From Candidatus Treponema faecavium (GTDB lineage: Bacteria; Spirochaetota; Spirochaetia; Treponematales; Treponemataceae): 12,655 nucleotides of DNA. The position numbers and the translations under genes were made by a program. The notes under the pieces are model-generated. The model was given only the letters and a program-made list of their open reading frames with translations. It ran no database searches and was not told the DNA's origin. Position 1 is the first letter of the stretch. Each line of letters opens with the position of its first letter. The stretch spans positions 1-12,655 of the forward strand of contig DXHG01000083.1 in assembly GCA_019113455.1 (NCBI GenBank), written 5' to 3'. Of the stretch, positions 1-8,481 are shown one piece after another.

Positions 1-21
1 CAGTGCTGGAAGGATGAGGGG

Positions 22-74
22 TTCCGGGGAGAAGGGAACTCGCTTCTGAAGTAGAGGTTCCCTTCTCCCCGGAA
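22..74. repeat. Exact 18-bp inverted repeat (large hairpin)
   Basis: Positions 22-39 (TTCCGGGGAGAAGGGAAC) are the exact reverse complement of 57-74, separated by a 17-nt loop (40-56). In RNA this forms one long, GC-rich, perfect stem. No T-run follows on either strand directly at the stem, so it is not a textbook rho-independent terminator, although it could end or protect the transcript of a gene left of the window. It could also be the end of a small mobile or repetitive element. The pairing is seen directly; the role is unknown. Confidence 0.85.
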
Positions 75-100
75 AGCAAATTACAGAGAATAAAAAAGAA

Positions 101-234
101 AAAAGCAGCCGCGCGCAAACGCAGAATCAGCCCCGCGGGAGACCCGCGAAGAAAAGCAGCCGCGTGCACACGCAGAAGCAGCCCCGCAGGGAACTGCAAA
201 AATCAAACGCCGCCTGCGCAGGCATAAGCGTCGC
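101..234. repeat. Three imperfect tandem ~51-bp hairpin repeats
   Basis: Copy 1 (101-151) and copy 2 (152-202) align with a period of 51 bp. A shorter, more diverged copy 3 (about 205-234) aligns at an offset of 50. Copies 1 and 2 share the start AAAAGCAGCCGCG and the later block CAGCCCCGC. Each copy can fold. Copy 2 has GCGTG-CA-CACGC (162-173) and copy 3 has GCCTG-CG-CAGGC (212-223), where one G:C pair has become C:G. A second hairpin in copy 1 (CGCGGG-AGA-CCCGCG, 134-148) is matched in copy 2 by GCAG-GGAA-CTGC (186-197), with a GNRA-type loop. Copy 1 pairs less well at its first hairpin. The structure seems kept while the sequence drifts. Reading through as protein is possible in one frame, but there is no start codon or ribosome site. 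Function unknown. Confidence 0.7.
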
Positions 235-257
235 TCAGATACCTAACCTTTGATAAC

Positions 258-286
258 TTGAATAAATAAAATCTTTTACATATAAT
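258..286 (+). promoter_or_regulatory. Sigma-70-type promoter of oadGAB
   Basis: The -35 box TTGAAT (258-263) and the perfect -10 box TATAAT (281-286) are separated by an ideal 17-bp spacer. The predicted transcription start is near 292-294, giving a leader of about 31-33 nt before the oadG ATG at 325. No other promoter as good was seen upstream of oadG, and the three oad genes follow with short gaps. Confidence 0.75.
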
Positions 287-288
287 AG

Positions 289-304
289 TTGTACACGTAT
301 ACAA
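289..304. promoter_or_regulatory. Near-palindrome over the oadG transcription start, possible operator
   Basis: TTGTACACGTATACAA matches its own reverse complement at 14 of 16 positions and lies immediately downstream of the -10 box, covering the predicted start site. A repressor bound here would block initiation. Palindromes with TTGTA/TACAA arms are used by some GntR-family regulators, but the regulator here cannot be named from this sequence. No regulator gene lies in the window. The palindrome is seen; operator function is inferred. Confidence 0.45.
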
Positions 305-315
305 TACGACTCGCT

Positions 316-321
316 GGAGGA
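316..321 (+). promoter_or_regulatory. Ribosome binding site deciding the oadG start
   Basis: GGAGGA lies just 3-4 nt before ATG 325. The frame is open further up to a TTG at 289, but that codon lies at or before the predicted transcription start. The ATG at 325 is therefore the start. Confidence 0.75.
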
Positions 322-324
322 CTT

Positions 325-594
325 ATGACAATAATTGACATGCTTGGTCAAAGTTTGATTTTGACCCTGCTGGGAATGGGTGTTGTTTTTGTCTTCCTTA
401 TTATCCTGATTTTCTGCCTGACGCTGGTAAAGCACCTGCTTCATGCGCTGAAACTGGATGAGGAAGCACCTAAAACAACAGCAGCCGTGCCTTCTGCCGC
501 TCCAACGGTGCAGCCTGCGGCTGCGGCGGCAAATGCAAACCCTGATGCGGTGGTGGCTGCCATTGCTGCTTCTCTTCATGAGAAAGAGAGTTAA
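325..594 (+). CDS. oadG: Oxaloacetate decarboxylase, gamma subunit
   Basis: This 89-residue protein has one hydrophobic segment (about residues 7-32) followed by a short charged stretch and an Ala/Pro-rich tail (about residues 42-75). This is the usual build of OadG, the small membrane anchor that joins the biotin-carrying alpha subunit to the membrane-embedded beta subunit. In studied enzymes the C-terminal part of OadG binds the alpha subunit and helps assembly. Sequence conservation in this family is low, so the call rests mainly on topology, size and position just before oadA (24-nt gap) in the standard G-A-B order. The start is ATG 325, behind GGAGGA. Expression probably comes from the promoter at 258-286. 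Confidence 0.85.
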   Translation: MTIIDMLGQSLILTLLGMGVVFVFLIILIFCLTLVKHLLHALKLDEEAPKTTAAVPSAAPTVQPAAAAANANPDAVVAAIAASLHEKES

Positions 595-618
595 GAGAAT
601 TATTTAAGGAGATTAGCA

Positions 619-2685
619 ATGTCTAAGAAGGTTCAAATCGCTGATCTGGTGCTGCGCGATGCGCATCAGTCTCTTCACGCAACGCGCATGACAACGGCAG
701 ATATGCTGCCTATCTGCGATAAACTGGATAAAGTCGGTTATTACTCGCTTGAAGGCTGGGGCGGCGCGACGTTCGATTCCTGCATCCGGTTTTTGAACGA
801 AGACCCGTGGGAACGCCTGCGCAAGCTGCACAAGGCGCTGCCGAATACGCCGATCATGATGCTGCTGCGCGGTCAGAATCTGCTCGGCTATCGCCATTAT
901 GCCGATGATGTTGTCGATACGTTTGTGGAAACGGCGGCAAAGAACGGTATCGGCATTTTCCGCATTTTTGACGCGTGCAATGACCCGCGCAACCTCAAGC
1001 GGGCGACAGACGCCGCCAAAAAAACGGGCAAGCACGTGCAGATGGCTATTTCTTACGCGACAACGCCGTATCACACAAAAGAGATTTATGCCGATCTGGC
1101 AAAGTCTTATGCTGATTTCGGCGCAGATTCAATCTGCATCAAGGATATGTCCGGCCTGCTCAAGCCGTATGAAGCGTACGACCTGGTAAAGGCGATTAAG
1201 GCAAAGGTTGACCTGCCGATTGAGATCCACACGCACGCGACAACGGGGCTTTCTGTGGCGACGCTGCTCAAGGCCGCAGAAGCGGGCGCCGATGTGCTTG
1301 ACACTGCTATTTCTGCGATGTCTATGGGTACGTCTCACAGCCCGACCGAAACGGTTGTTGAGATGCTTAAAGGCACCGCCATGGATACAGGCCTTGACCT
1401 GAACCTGCTGCTTGAGATTGCCGCCTATTTCCGCGAGGTGCGCAAGAAGTATGCCAGGTTTGAATCGAGCTTCCTGGGTGCGGATACGCGTATTCTTGCG
1501 TCTCAGGTTCCCGGCGGTATGCTTTCCAATCTGGAAAACCAGCTTAAAGAGCAGGGCGCCGCGGATAAAATCGACGAAGTGCTTAAAGAGATTCAGGTTG
1601 TGCAGAAAGACTGCGGTTATATCCCGCTTGTTACGCCGACGAGTCAGATTGTCGGCACGCAGGCTGTGTTTAACGTGCTGTTCGGCCGCTATGCGCGGCT
1701 GACGCAGGAAACCCGCGACCTTGTTACGGGCAAATACGGAAAGACGCCTGCGCCGGTTAACGCGGAGCTGCTCAGGAAATCGCTTGAACAGAACAAGATG
1801 GACGCGCCGGTTACGTGCCGCCCCGCGGATCTTATCGAAAACGAATGGGACAAAATGGTCGCAGAAGCGAAAGAAAACGGCGCCGACGGCAGCGTGGAAG
1901 ACGCGCTGACATACGCGATGTTCCCCAAAGTAGCGCCGAAGTTCTTTAAAGAGCGCGCGAAAGGCCCCGTGTCTTCCGATTCCTTTGCGCTTCCCAAGGC
2001 TTCCGCAGGCGGCAAGGGCGGCTCATACACCGTTACTGTCAACGGCGTAAACTACAACGTTACTTCCGGCCCCGCCGGAGATACGATGAACGTTACGGTA
2101 AACGGCACGGCATACAATGTTGCGTTCAGCGCTGCAGGTGCGGCAGCTCCCGCTTCAGGCGGCGCGGCTCCCGCAGCTTCCGGTTCTGCGACGCTTACGG
2201 CGCCGGTCGCCGGTACGCTGCTTAAGCAGCTGGTGCCTGCCGGTTCAAACGTTGTCAAAGGCCAGACGGTCATTATGATTGAATCCATGAAGATGGAGCT
2301 TGAAATCAAGGCGACTGCCGACGGTCCGATTGCGTACACGGTGCAGCCCGGTTCCCAGATCAGCGCCGGTCAGGTGCTGGCAACAATCGGCGGCGGAGCT
2401 CCTGCCCCTGCGGCAGCGCCCGTGCAGCCTGCTGCCGCTCCGGCACAGCCCGCGCCCGCTCCGGTTTCTGCCGGCGGCACAGCGATTGCGGCTCCGGTTG
2501 CCGGAACGCTTTTGAAAAACGTTGTAGCGGAAGGTTCTAAAGTAACGTCCGGCCAGACGATTATCATGATTGAATCCATGAAAATGGAGCTTGAAATCAA
2601 GGCCACCTGCGACGGAACCGTTCATTTCCTGTCAAACGCAGGCGCTCAGATTACCGCCGGACAGACGCTGGCCGAAATTAAATAG
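619..2685 (+). CDS. oadA: Oxaloacetate decarboxylase, alpha subunit, with two biotinyl domains
   Basis: This 688-residue protein transfers the carboxyl group of oxaloacetate to biotin, releasing pyruvate. The carboxyltransferase barrel fills about residues 5-270, with LRDAHQS at the N terminus. The expected metal site is present: D14, K175 in CIKDMSG (the lysine carbamylated in relatives), and H204 and H206 in IHTHATTG. The conserved PYC/OADA domain follows to about residue 460. Next are two VTVNGxxYNV strands (472-481, 492-501). Then come two full biotinyl domains, about 525-592 and 621-688, each with an ESMKMELEI motif (biotin-lysines K558 and K655), joined by an Ala/Pro linker. Most OadA proteins have about 590-600 residues and one biotinyl domain, so this one is about 90 residues longer. 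AAGGAGA (606-612) precedes ATG 619. A stand-alone pyruvate carboxylase subunit B is the alternative, but oadG and oadB as neighbours argue for OadA. Confidence 0.95.
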   Translation: MSKKVQIADLVLRDAHQSLHATRMTTADMLPICDKLDKVGYYSLEGWGGATFDSCIRFLNEDPWERLRKLHKALPNTPIMMLLRGQNLLGYRHYADDVVDTFVETAAKNGIGIFRIFDACNDPRNLKRATDAAKKTGKHVQMAISYATTPYHTKEIYADLAKSYADFGADSICIKDMSGLLKPYEAYDLVKAIKAKVDLPIEIHTHATTGLSVATLLKAAEAGADVLDTAISAMSMGTSHSPTETVVEMLKGTAMDTGLDLNLLLEIAAYFREVRKKYARFESSFLGADTRILASQVPGGMLSNLENQLKEQGAADKIDEVLKEIQVVQKDCGYIPLVTPTSQIVGTQAVFNVLFGRYARLTQETRDLVTGKYGKTPAPVNAELLRKSLEQNKMDAPVTCRPADLIENEWDKMVAEAKENGADGSVEDALTYAMFPKVAPKFFKERAKGPVSSDSFALPKASAGGKGGSYTVTVNGVNYNVTSGPAGDTMNVTVNGTAYNVAFSAAGAAAPASGGAAPAASGSATLTAPVAGTLLKQLVPAGSNVVKGQTVIMIESMKMELEIKATADGPIAYTVQPGSQISAGQVLATIGGGAPAPAAAPVQPAAAPAQPAPAPVSAGGTAIAAPVAGTLLKNVVAEGSKVTSGQTIIMIESMKMELEIKATCDGTVHFLSNAGAQITAGQTLAEIK

Positions 2686-2696
2686 GAGTTTTTGCA

Positions 2697-4082
<1,386 letters not shown>

Positions 4083-4122
4083 CGCCTGTCATCAGTGCGT
4101 ACAGCAGTAATTTGCCATAATT

Positions 4123-4156
4123 AAAACGTGCCTTGCCCTGTGCCGGGCACGTTTTT
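4123..4156 (+). terminator. Rho-independent terminator after oadB
   Basis: AAAACGTGCC (4123-4132) pairs with GGCACGTTTT (4146-4155) around a 13-nt loop, and the right arm runs into six T residues (4151-4156), then ATTTTA. It lies 41 nt after the oadB stop and ends the oadGAB transcript. The A-run on the left also allows weak function on the minus strand. Confidence 0.85.
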
Positions 4157-4230
4157 TATTTTACGCCTGAATACCGTATACAGACGATGCGCTGCAAACC
4201 CGAGCGCTTTATGCATGGGCGAAAGGCGCA

Positions 4231-4258
4231 TTGTTCATGCTGACAATCTGTATATAAT
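4231..4258 (+). promoter_or_regulatory. Upstream promoter candidate for the tat operon
   Basis: TTGTTC (4231-4236), a 16-bp spacer and a perfect TATAAT (4253-4258) form a good sigma-70 promoter. A start near 4265 would give tatT a leader of about 205 nt, in contrast to the nearly leaderless transcript from the downstream promoter. It could instead serve a small RNA. Confidence 0.5.
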
Positions 4259-4434
4259 AGAACAAAAGTACTGTTTCCTGTCCTGTGAGCGCTGTCACTT
4301 GGAAAACAAAAGATTTGCCGTCAGCAAACATTCCGCTGTCAACTTGCGGTGCTGTCCTCCTGAACTTGCCAGCCTGGCGCGTGCAATTTGATGCATCGCA
4401 ATAAGCATCAGTATAGAGCTCAGCAGAATGTGTA

Positions 4435-4463
4435 TTGATATTTTGCGGTGCCTTTGTTATAGT
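4435..4463 (+). promoter_or_regulatory. Main promoter of the tatT-tatP-tatQM operon
   Basis: TTGATA (4435-4440), a 17-bp spacer and TATAGT (4458-4463) match the sigma-70 consensus at 5 of 6 positions in each box. The transcription start is expected near 4469-4471, only 1-3 nt before ATG 4472, and no ribosome binding site lies between. Transcripts from here would be practically leaderless. Confidence 0.65.
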
Positions 4464-4471
4464 ACCTGTAT

Positions 4472-5497
4472 ATGAAAATATCATTACGCAGCATGGTTTT
4501 GGCAGCCGCTCTGATTGCGGCGGCAGGTACTTCCTGTTCATCGGTTAAGAATGTCGCGCTGAATTCCGTTTCTGATATGCTTGCAGGCGCGGATAAAAAA
4601 GGGCGGCCGATTCCTGCAGATCCTGACGCAAACGCGATGCTCGCGCTCACCGGCGAAACTGACGTGCAGCTTGTGGCAGATTTTTTTCCGACTGCACTCA
4701 AGCTGTATGAAATCCTTCATTTGCAGAATCCTGAACACGCGGGTCTTGCCGTGATGAGCGGCTCTCTGTATGTAATGTATGCAAATGTGTTTGTGCAGAA
4801 CGCCGCCGCAGATATTGCCGACCTTGATGCGCAGCTTGCGGAGTATAACCGCGCAAAACTATTTTATCTGCGCGGCAGGGATTATATCCTCGGTATGTTT
4901 GACCGCAAATATCCCGGCTTTGAGGCAGCACTGCGAAGCGCTGACGAGGCGCAGTACGCCGCGGCGCTCGAGCAGCTTGAGGCGGAAGACGTTAATGCCG
5001 CGTACTGGGCCGGCGCGGGATGGCTTGGCGCGTTTTCTGTTGATAATTATGACAACGATCTGCTTCACAGCTGTACTGCGGCAGTGGCGCTGCTTGAAAA
5101 AGCTGCGGAGCTCGAACCATCATATAATGGCGGGGCGATATGGGATATTTTAAGTATGTTCTATTATGCTGCGCCGTATGATTTTGGCGGAAATCCTGAA
5201 CGGGCGCTGTTCTGCCATGAAGAAAGCATGCGGCTTTCGGAAGGACTGTCGCCGGGGCCGTATGTTACGTACGCAGAGACGTTCTGTATCAAAGACCAGA
5301 ATCTTGCCGGTTATGTCGAGGCGCTGCAGGCTGCGCTTGCGATAGATCCAGACGATCGGCCTGAAACGCGGCTTGCTTCAATAATTTCTCAGAATAAGGC
5401 GCGCAAAATGCTTACGCAGGAATATATAGACGAACATTTTATCATTTGGGAAGACGCGCTGCCGGTGTATGAGGAATTGTTCGGCAGGCAGGAGTGA
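4472..5497 (+). CDS. tatT: TRAP transporter T component, TPR-type lipoprotein
   Basis: This 341-residue protein starts with a basic n-region and a hydrophobic stretch ending in AAGTSC, a relaxed spirochaete-type lipobox, so C22 is probably lipidated and the protein held in a membrane facing the periplasm. The rest is alpha-helical with TPR-like repeats, for example around YYAAPYDFGGNPERALFCHE and VEALQAALAIDPDD. This pattern, and its place directly before a DctP-type gene, matches TatT (T. pallidum TP0956), which forms a complex with its binding protein TatP and may hand over a hydrophobic ligand. ATG 4472 is chosen because it supplies the positive n-region; the next ATG (4493) would lose it and also lacks a ribosome site. 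It is followed by tatP after 70 nt with two small hairpins. The ligand is unknown. Confidence 0.88.
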   Translation: MKISLRSMVLAAALIAAAGTSCSSVKNVALNSVSDMLAGADKKGRPIPADPDANAMLALTGETDVQLVADFFPTALKLYEILHLQNPEHAGLAVMSGSLYVMYANVFVQNAAADIADLDAQLAEYNRAKLFYLRGRDYILGMFDRKYPGFEAALRSADEAQYAAALEQLEAEDVNAAYWAGAGWLGAFSVDNYDNDLLHSCTAAVALLEKAAELEPSYNGGAIWDILSMFYYAAPYDFGGNPERALFCHEESMRLSEGLSPGPYVTYAETFCIKDQNLAGYVEALQAALAIDPDDRPETRLASIISQNKARKMLTQEYIDEHFIIWEDALPVYEELFGRQE

Positions 5498-5547
5498 GCC
5501 GCTGTGCGGCGGTGTATAGCTGGTAACTAAAACACCGGTATGGTGTT
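5498..5547 (+). other. Two small hairpins between tatT and tatP
   Basis: GCCGC-TGT-GCGGC (5498-5510) begins right after the tatT stop codon, and AACACC-GGTAT-GGTGTT (5531-5547) follows, ahead of a short T-run (5551-5554). They may protect the tatT end of the mRNA or cause partial termination, setting the ratio of T to P components. Both stems are short, so this is tentative. Confidence 0.35.
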
Positions 5548-5567
5548 ATGTTTTATAAAGGGGTGGT

Positions 5568-6605
5568 ATGAAACGATTTGTATGTTTGCTGGCAGCGGGA
5601 ATCATCGCTGCCGCAGTTCTTCCTGCGCAGCGTGTTACGCTTAAGATAGCGTCAGTAGCGCCCAGCAGGTCTCCGTGGGACATCGAACAGAAAAAGCTTG
5701 CCGAAGAGTGGGCGCGCATTACAGACGGGCGTGTAACGATTACATTCTATGACGCGAACGCGCAGGGCGGCGAAAGCGGCGTTATCAGAAAGATGCGTAC
5801 GGTTCGTCCCGGGCAGCGCAGTCCGATAGACGGCGCGGTGTTTACTTCTTTAGGAATATATGAGCTTGCGCCTGATTCAAATGTGATGACGCTGTGCGTG
5901 CCGTTTTTATTCCGCGATCAGGATGAGCTTGACCTGATTCTTGATGAGTTTTCCGATACAATGAAGCAGCCTATCATCGATAAGGGCTATGAGCTCCTTG
6001 GCTGGTTTAATGTCGGCTGGGCGTATTTCTTCACAAAGGAACAGGCCGTTACGCCCGCGGAGCTCAAATCGATGAAGCTGAGCGTCGGCGGATTTACGAG
6101 CCCTGAGCTGGGCGCGGCTTTTAAGGCGTGCGGATTTACTACTGAGGACGTGCCGAACGAAAAGATCATGCAAAGCATACGCAGCGCGAACGGCATTGAG
6201 GGGTTGTATACGATTCCGATGTATGCATATGCGGCGCGGTATTATGAGAGCCTGCCGTACATGCTTGATCTGCCGATCTGTCCGGTTATGTCCGCGTTTG
6301 TTGTGTCCAAATCGGCATGGGAGTCGGTTCCTGATGAGTTTAAGCCGGAGCTGCTTGCTGCGGTGCGCGCGGCTGAATCCAAGTTTATTGCAGTGCAGCA
6401 GGAATCTGACAGCGAGTATCTCGGACTTATGGAGACGGAAGGCGCTGTCCGCGTACAGCTGACGCCTGATCAGCTGCAGCTGTGGGAGGATACGCTTGGC
6501 GCAGACGCCGATAGGCTTGCGGACTCTCGCAATTCAATTATAGATGCTGATTTCTATCAGGAAATTACCGAGATTCTCGAAAGACATCGGGCGGGTGCGC
6601 AGTAA
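5568..6605 (+). CDS. tatP: TRAP transporter periplasmic binding protein (DctP family)
   Basis: This 345-residue protein has a Sec signal peptide (about residues 1-20, ending LPA-Q) without a lipobox, so it should be free in the periplasm. The mature part begins with VTLKIASVAPSRSPWD, a typical first strand and loop of DctP-type solute receptors, and carries the family segments around QGGESGVIRKMR, LGWFNVGWAYFFT and the hinge-region NGIEGLYTIP. It would capture the solute and deliver it to the permease encoded next, working with TatT (compare T. pallidum TP0957). AAAGGGG (5557-5563) lies 4 nt before ATG 5568. Its stop codon overlaps the tatQM start by one base (TAATG), pointing to coupled translation. 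The substrate cannot be read from the sequence; a hydrophobic ligand has been proposed for the T. pallidum protein. Confidence 0.9.
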   Translation: MKRFVCLLAAGIIAAAVLPAQRVTLKIASVAPSRSPWDIEQKKLAEEWARITDGRVTITFYDANAQGGESGVIRKMRTVRPGQRSPIDGAVFTSLGIYELAPDSNVMTLCVPFLFRDQDELDLILDEFSDTMKQPIIDKGYELLGWFNVGWAYFFTKEQAVTPAELKSMKLSVGGFTSPELGAAFKACGFTTEDVPNEKIMQSIRSANGIEGLYTIPMYAYAARYYESLPYMLDLPICPVMSAFVVSKSAWESVPDEFKPELLAAVRAAESKFIAVQQESDSEYLGLMETEGAVRVQLTPDQLQLWEDTLGADADRLADSRNSIIDADFYQEITEILERHRAGAQ

Positions 6606-8455
6606 TGAATCTGAAACCGGCGGAATTGTTCCATAAAATAGAAGATAGTATTGCTGTTGTTATTGTCGCAATGCTGGCGGTGCTTCCGCTGGTTTTGAAG
6701 CTATTTCAGGAAGGGCTGGCGATTCCGGTGATAAACGCTGATTTAGCGCAGGTAAATCTGGTGTTTTTGTTTGCGTGCGTTGCGGGGGTTATCACATGGC
6801 GCGCGGATAAGCACCTGGGATTGGCTTCGCTGTCTGACAATGCGCCGGAAAAAGTAAAAAAGGTGCTTATGGTAATACGCACCGTTGCTGTTGCGGCAGT
6901 GCTTACGGCGCTGTTCTTTTCCGCGTTTTCGCAGTCCTTTACGATGTTCATGCCGACAGAAAAAGCGTGGGGCGTACCGCTCGTTGTTATTTTTGCGTTT
7001 CTGCCGCTGGCGTATCTGTGTATGCTGATTATGGTGTGCGCGGAAAAGCAGAACGTACTCCCCGCAGTAATAGGCATCCTGATAGGGTTGTATATATCGG
7101 CAGGCCCGATACTGGGCGTTTTATATTATTTGTTTGGTATTGAATCGGTGCCGTTTTTGAACGCGCTCAACGCAAGCTGGCTGTCGTTTTCAACGATTGC
7201 GATTGCGCCGCTTATTGTGCTGATGGTTATACTGGCGTTTTTGGGCGTGCCGCTTTTTATTGCGATCAGCGGTGTTGCGTATGCCGCGTTTTCGCAGGGC
7301 GGCGGCTATGTCGAAATGCTTGCCAATGAGGCGTATGTTATTTGGACCGATAAGAGCATCGCCGCCATTCCGTTGTTTACGATTGCCGGATATATCCTGT
7401 CGCAGGGAACGGCCGGCTCGCGGCTGGTTGAAATCTGTAAATCGCTTTTTGGCTGGTTTCGCGGCGGCACTGTTGTTGCCGCAGTTATCGTAACGACGTT
7501 TTTTACCACGTTTACCGGCGTATCAGGCGTTACGATTCTGGCGCTGGGGTCTCTGCTCACAATCGTTCTCACCGGTTCCGGCTATAAAAAAGAAAACGCA
7601 CAATCGCTCGTTACGGCGTCAGGCGCGCTCGGCCTGCTGTTTCCGCCGAGCGTCGCGATTATTATGTACGGCACGACGAATTATTTTTCTGTCGACGTGT
7701 TTGATTTGTTCCGCGGCGCAGTGATTCCGGGCCTGATGCTTGCCGCGTCCATGATCGTCATGGGCATCGCGCTTGACAAGAATACGCACCGTCCTAAGTT
7801 TTCATTTGCGAATATTGTCACGTCTGTCAAAAACGGCTTTTTTGAGTTGTTGCTTCCGGTTTTAATTTGTATTACCTACTTTGGCGGATTTTTTACGCTT
7901 CTGGAATGTGCGGCGTTTACTGCTGTGTATGCGTTTGTGCTTGAGACAGGCATCAGGCGGAACTTTACTATCCGCAAGGCGCTTATTGTTGTTGCCGAAA
8001 GTATTCCCGTGTCAGGCGGCGTTCTGTTTATTTTAGGCGCGGCACGCGGTCTGTCGTATTTCCTCCTTGACGCAAATATTCCGTACATGCTGTCGGAATT
8101 TATTTCGGCAGTGGTATCGTCTAAATTTGTATTCTTAATACTGCTCAATCTGTTCTTAATCGTTGTCGGCTGTCTTATGGATATATATTCTGCGATACTT
8201 ATTGTATCGCCGCTTATCATTCCGATTGCCGAGAGCTTTGGTATATCGCCGGTGCATACGGGCGTCATTTTCTTAATGAATATGCAGCTTGGCTTTTTGA
8301 CGCCGCCGGTAGGACTTGACTTGTTTATCGCGTCATACACATTCAATATGCCGGTTATGCGGGTAGCAAAGAAAATACTGCCGTTTTTACTGATGCAGTT
8401 TATCGTGCTGATGATTATAACTTATATTCCATGGTTTACAGAGGTTTTGTTGTAA
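6605..8455 (+). CDS. tatQM: TRAP transporter fused small and large permease (DctQM)
   Basis: At 616 residues this is a fusion of the two TRAP membrane subunits, which as separate proteins have roughly 160 and 425 residues. The first ~190 residues carry the DctQ-like small subunit with several hydrophobic segments. The remainder is a DctM-type ion-transporter subunit with the family motifs FTGVSGVT (GVSG at 305-308), LLFPPSV (344-350), MDIYSAILIVSPLIIP, and GFLTPPVGLDLF (563-574). It moves the TatP-bound solute across the inner membrane using a Na+ or H+ gradient. It matches the fused permease of the T. pallidum TRAP cluster (TP0958). The start codon overlaps the tatP stop by one base and has only a weak ribosome site, so translation probably depends on tatP. 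The stop lies 26 nt before the next gene. Confidence 0.93.
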   Translation: MNLKPAELFHKIEDSIAVVIVAMLAVLPLVLKLFQEGLAIPVINADLAQVNLVFLFACVAGVITWRADKHLGLASLSDNAPEKVKKVLMVIRTVAVAAVLTALFFSAFSQSFTMFMPTEKAWGVPLVVIFAFLPLAYLCMLIMVCAEKQNVLPAVIGILIGLYISAGPILGVLYYLFGIESVPFLNALNASWLSFSTIAIAPLIVLMVILAFLGVPLFIAISGVAYAAFSQGGGYVEMLANEAYVIWTDKSIAAIPLFTIAGYILSQGTAGSRLVEICKSLFGWFRGGTVVAAVIVTTFFTTFTGVSGVTILALGSLLTIVLTGSGYKKENAQSLVTASGALGLLFPPSVAIIMYGTTNYFSVDVFDLFRGAVIPGLMLAASMIVMGIALDKNTHRPKFSFANIVTSVKNGFFELLLPVLICITYFGGFFTLLECAAFTAVYAFVLETGIRRNFTIRKALIVVAESIPVSGGVLFILGAARGLSYFLLDANIPYMLSEFISAVVSSKFVFLILLNLFLIVVGCLMDIYSAILIVSPLIIPIAESFGISPVHTGVIFLMNMQLGFLTPPVGLDLFIASYTFNMPVMRVAKKILPFLLMQFIVLMIITYIPWFTEVLL

Positions 8456-8481
8456 AACTGCTGCATCAACCGCTCAGTATA

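Larger units (their letters stand above)
4083..4471. other. Intergenic region between oadB and tatT
   Basis: No convincing gene is seen in these 389 bases. They contain the oadB terminator (4123-4156) and two rightward promoters (4231-4258 and 4435-4463). There is also a small hairpin, TGATGC (4389-4394) pairing with GCATCA (4405-4410). Short open frames here lack a ribosome site and family features. A small RNA starting near 4265 is possible but unsupported. Confidence 0.6.

Noticed and set aside
50..249. Open reading frame across the hairpin repeats (51-bp period equals 17 codons)
   Set aside because: It has no start codon or ribosome site, and it runs through the inverted repeat. Copy 3 is offset by 50, not 51, so the repeat does not stay in frame.
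4128..4391. Short plus-strand open frame in the oadB-tatT gap
   Set aside because: It starts inside the oadB terminator hairpin, has no ribosome site and shows no family-like sequence.
4209..4541. Minus-strand open frame opposite the tatT promoter
   Set aside because: It overlaps the tatT signal peptide and promoter region, has no ribosome site and resembles nothing known.
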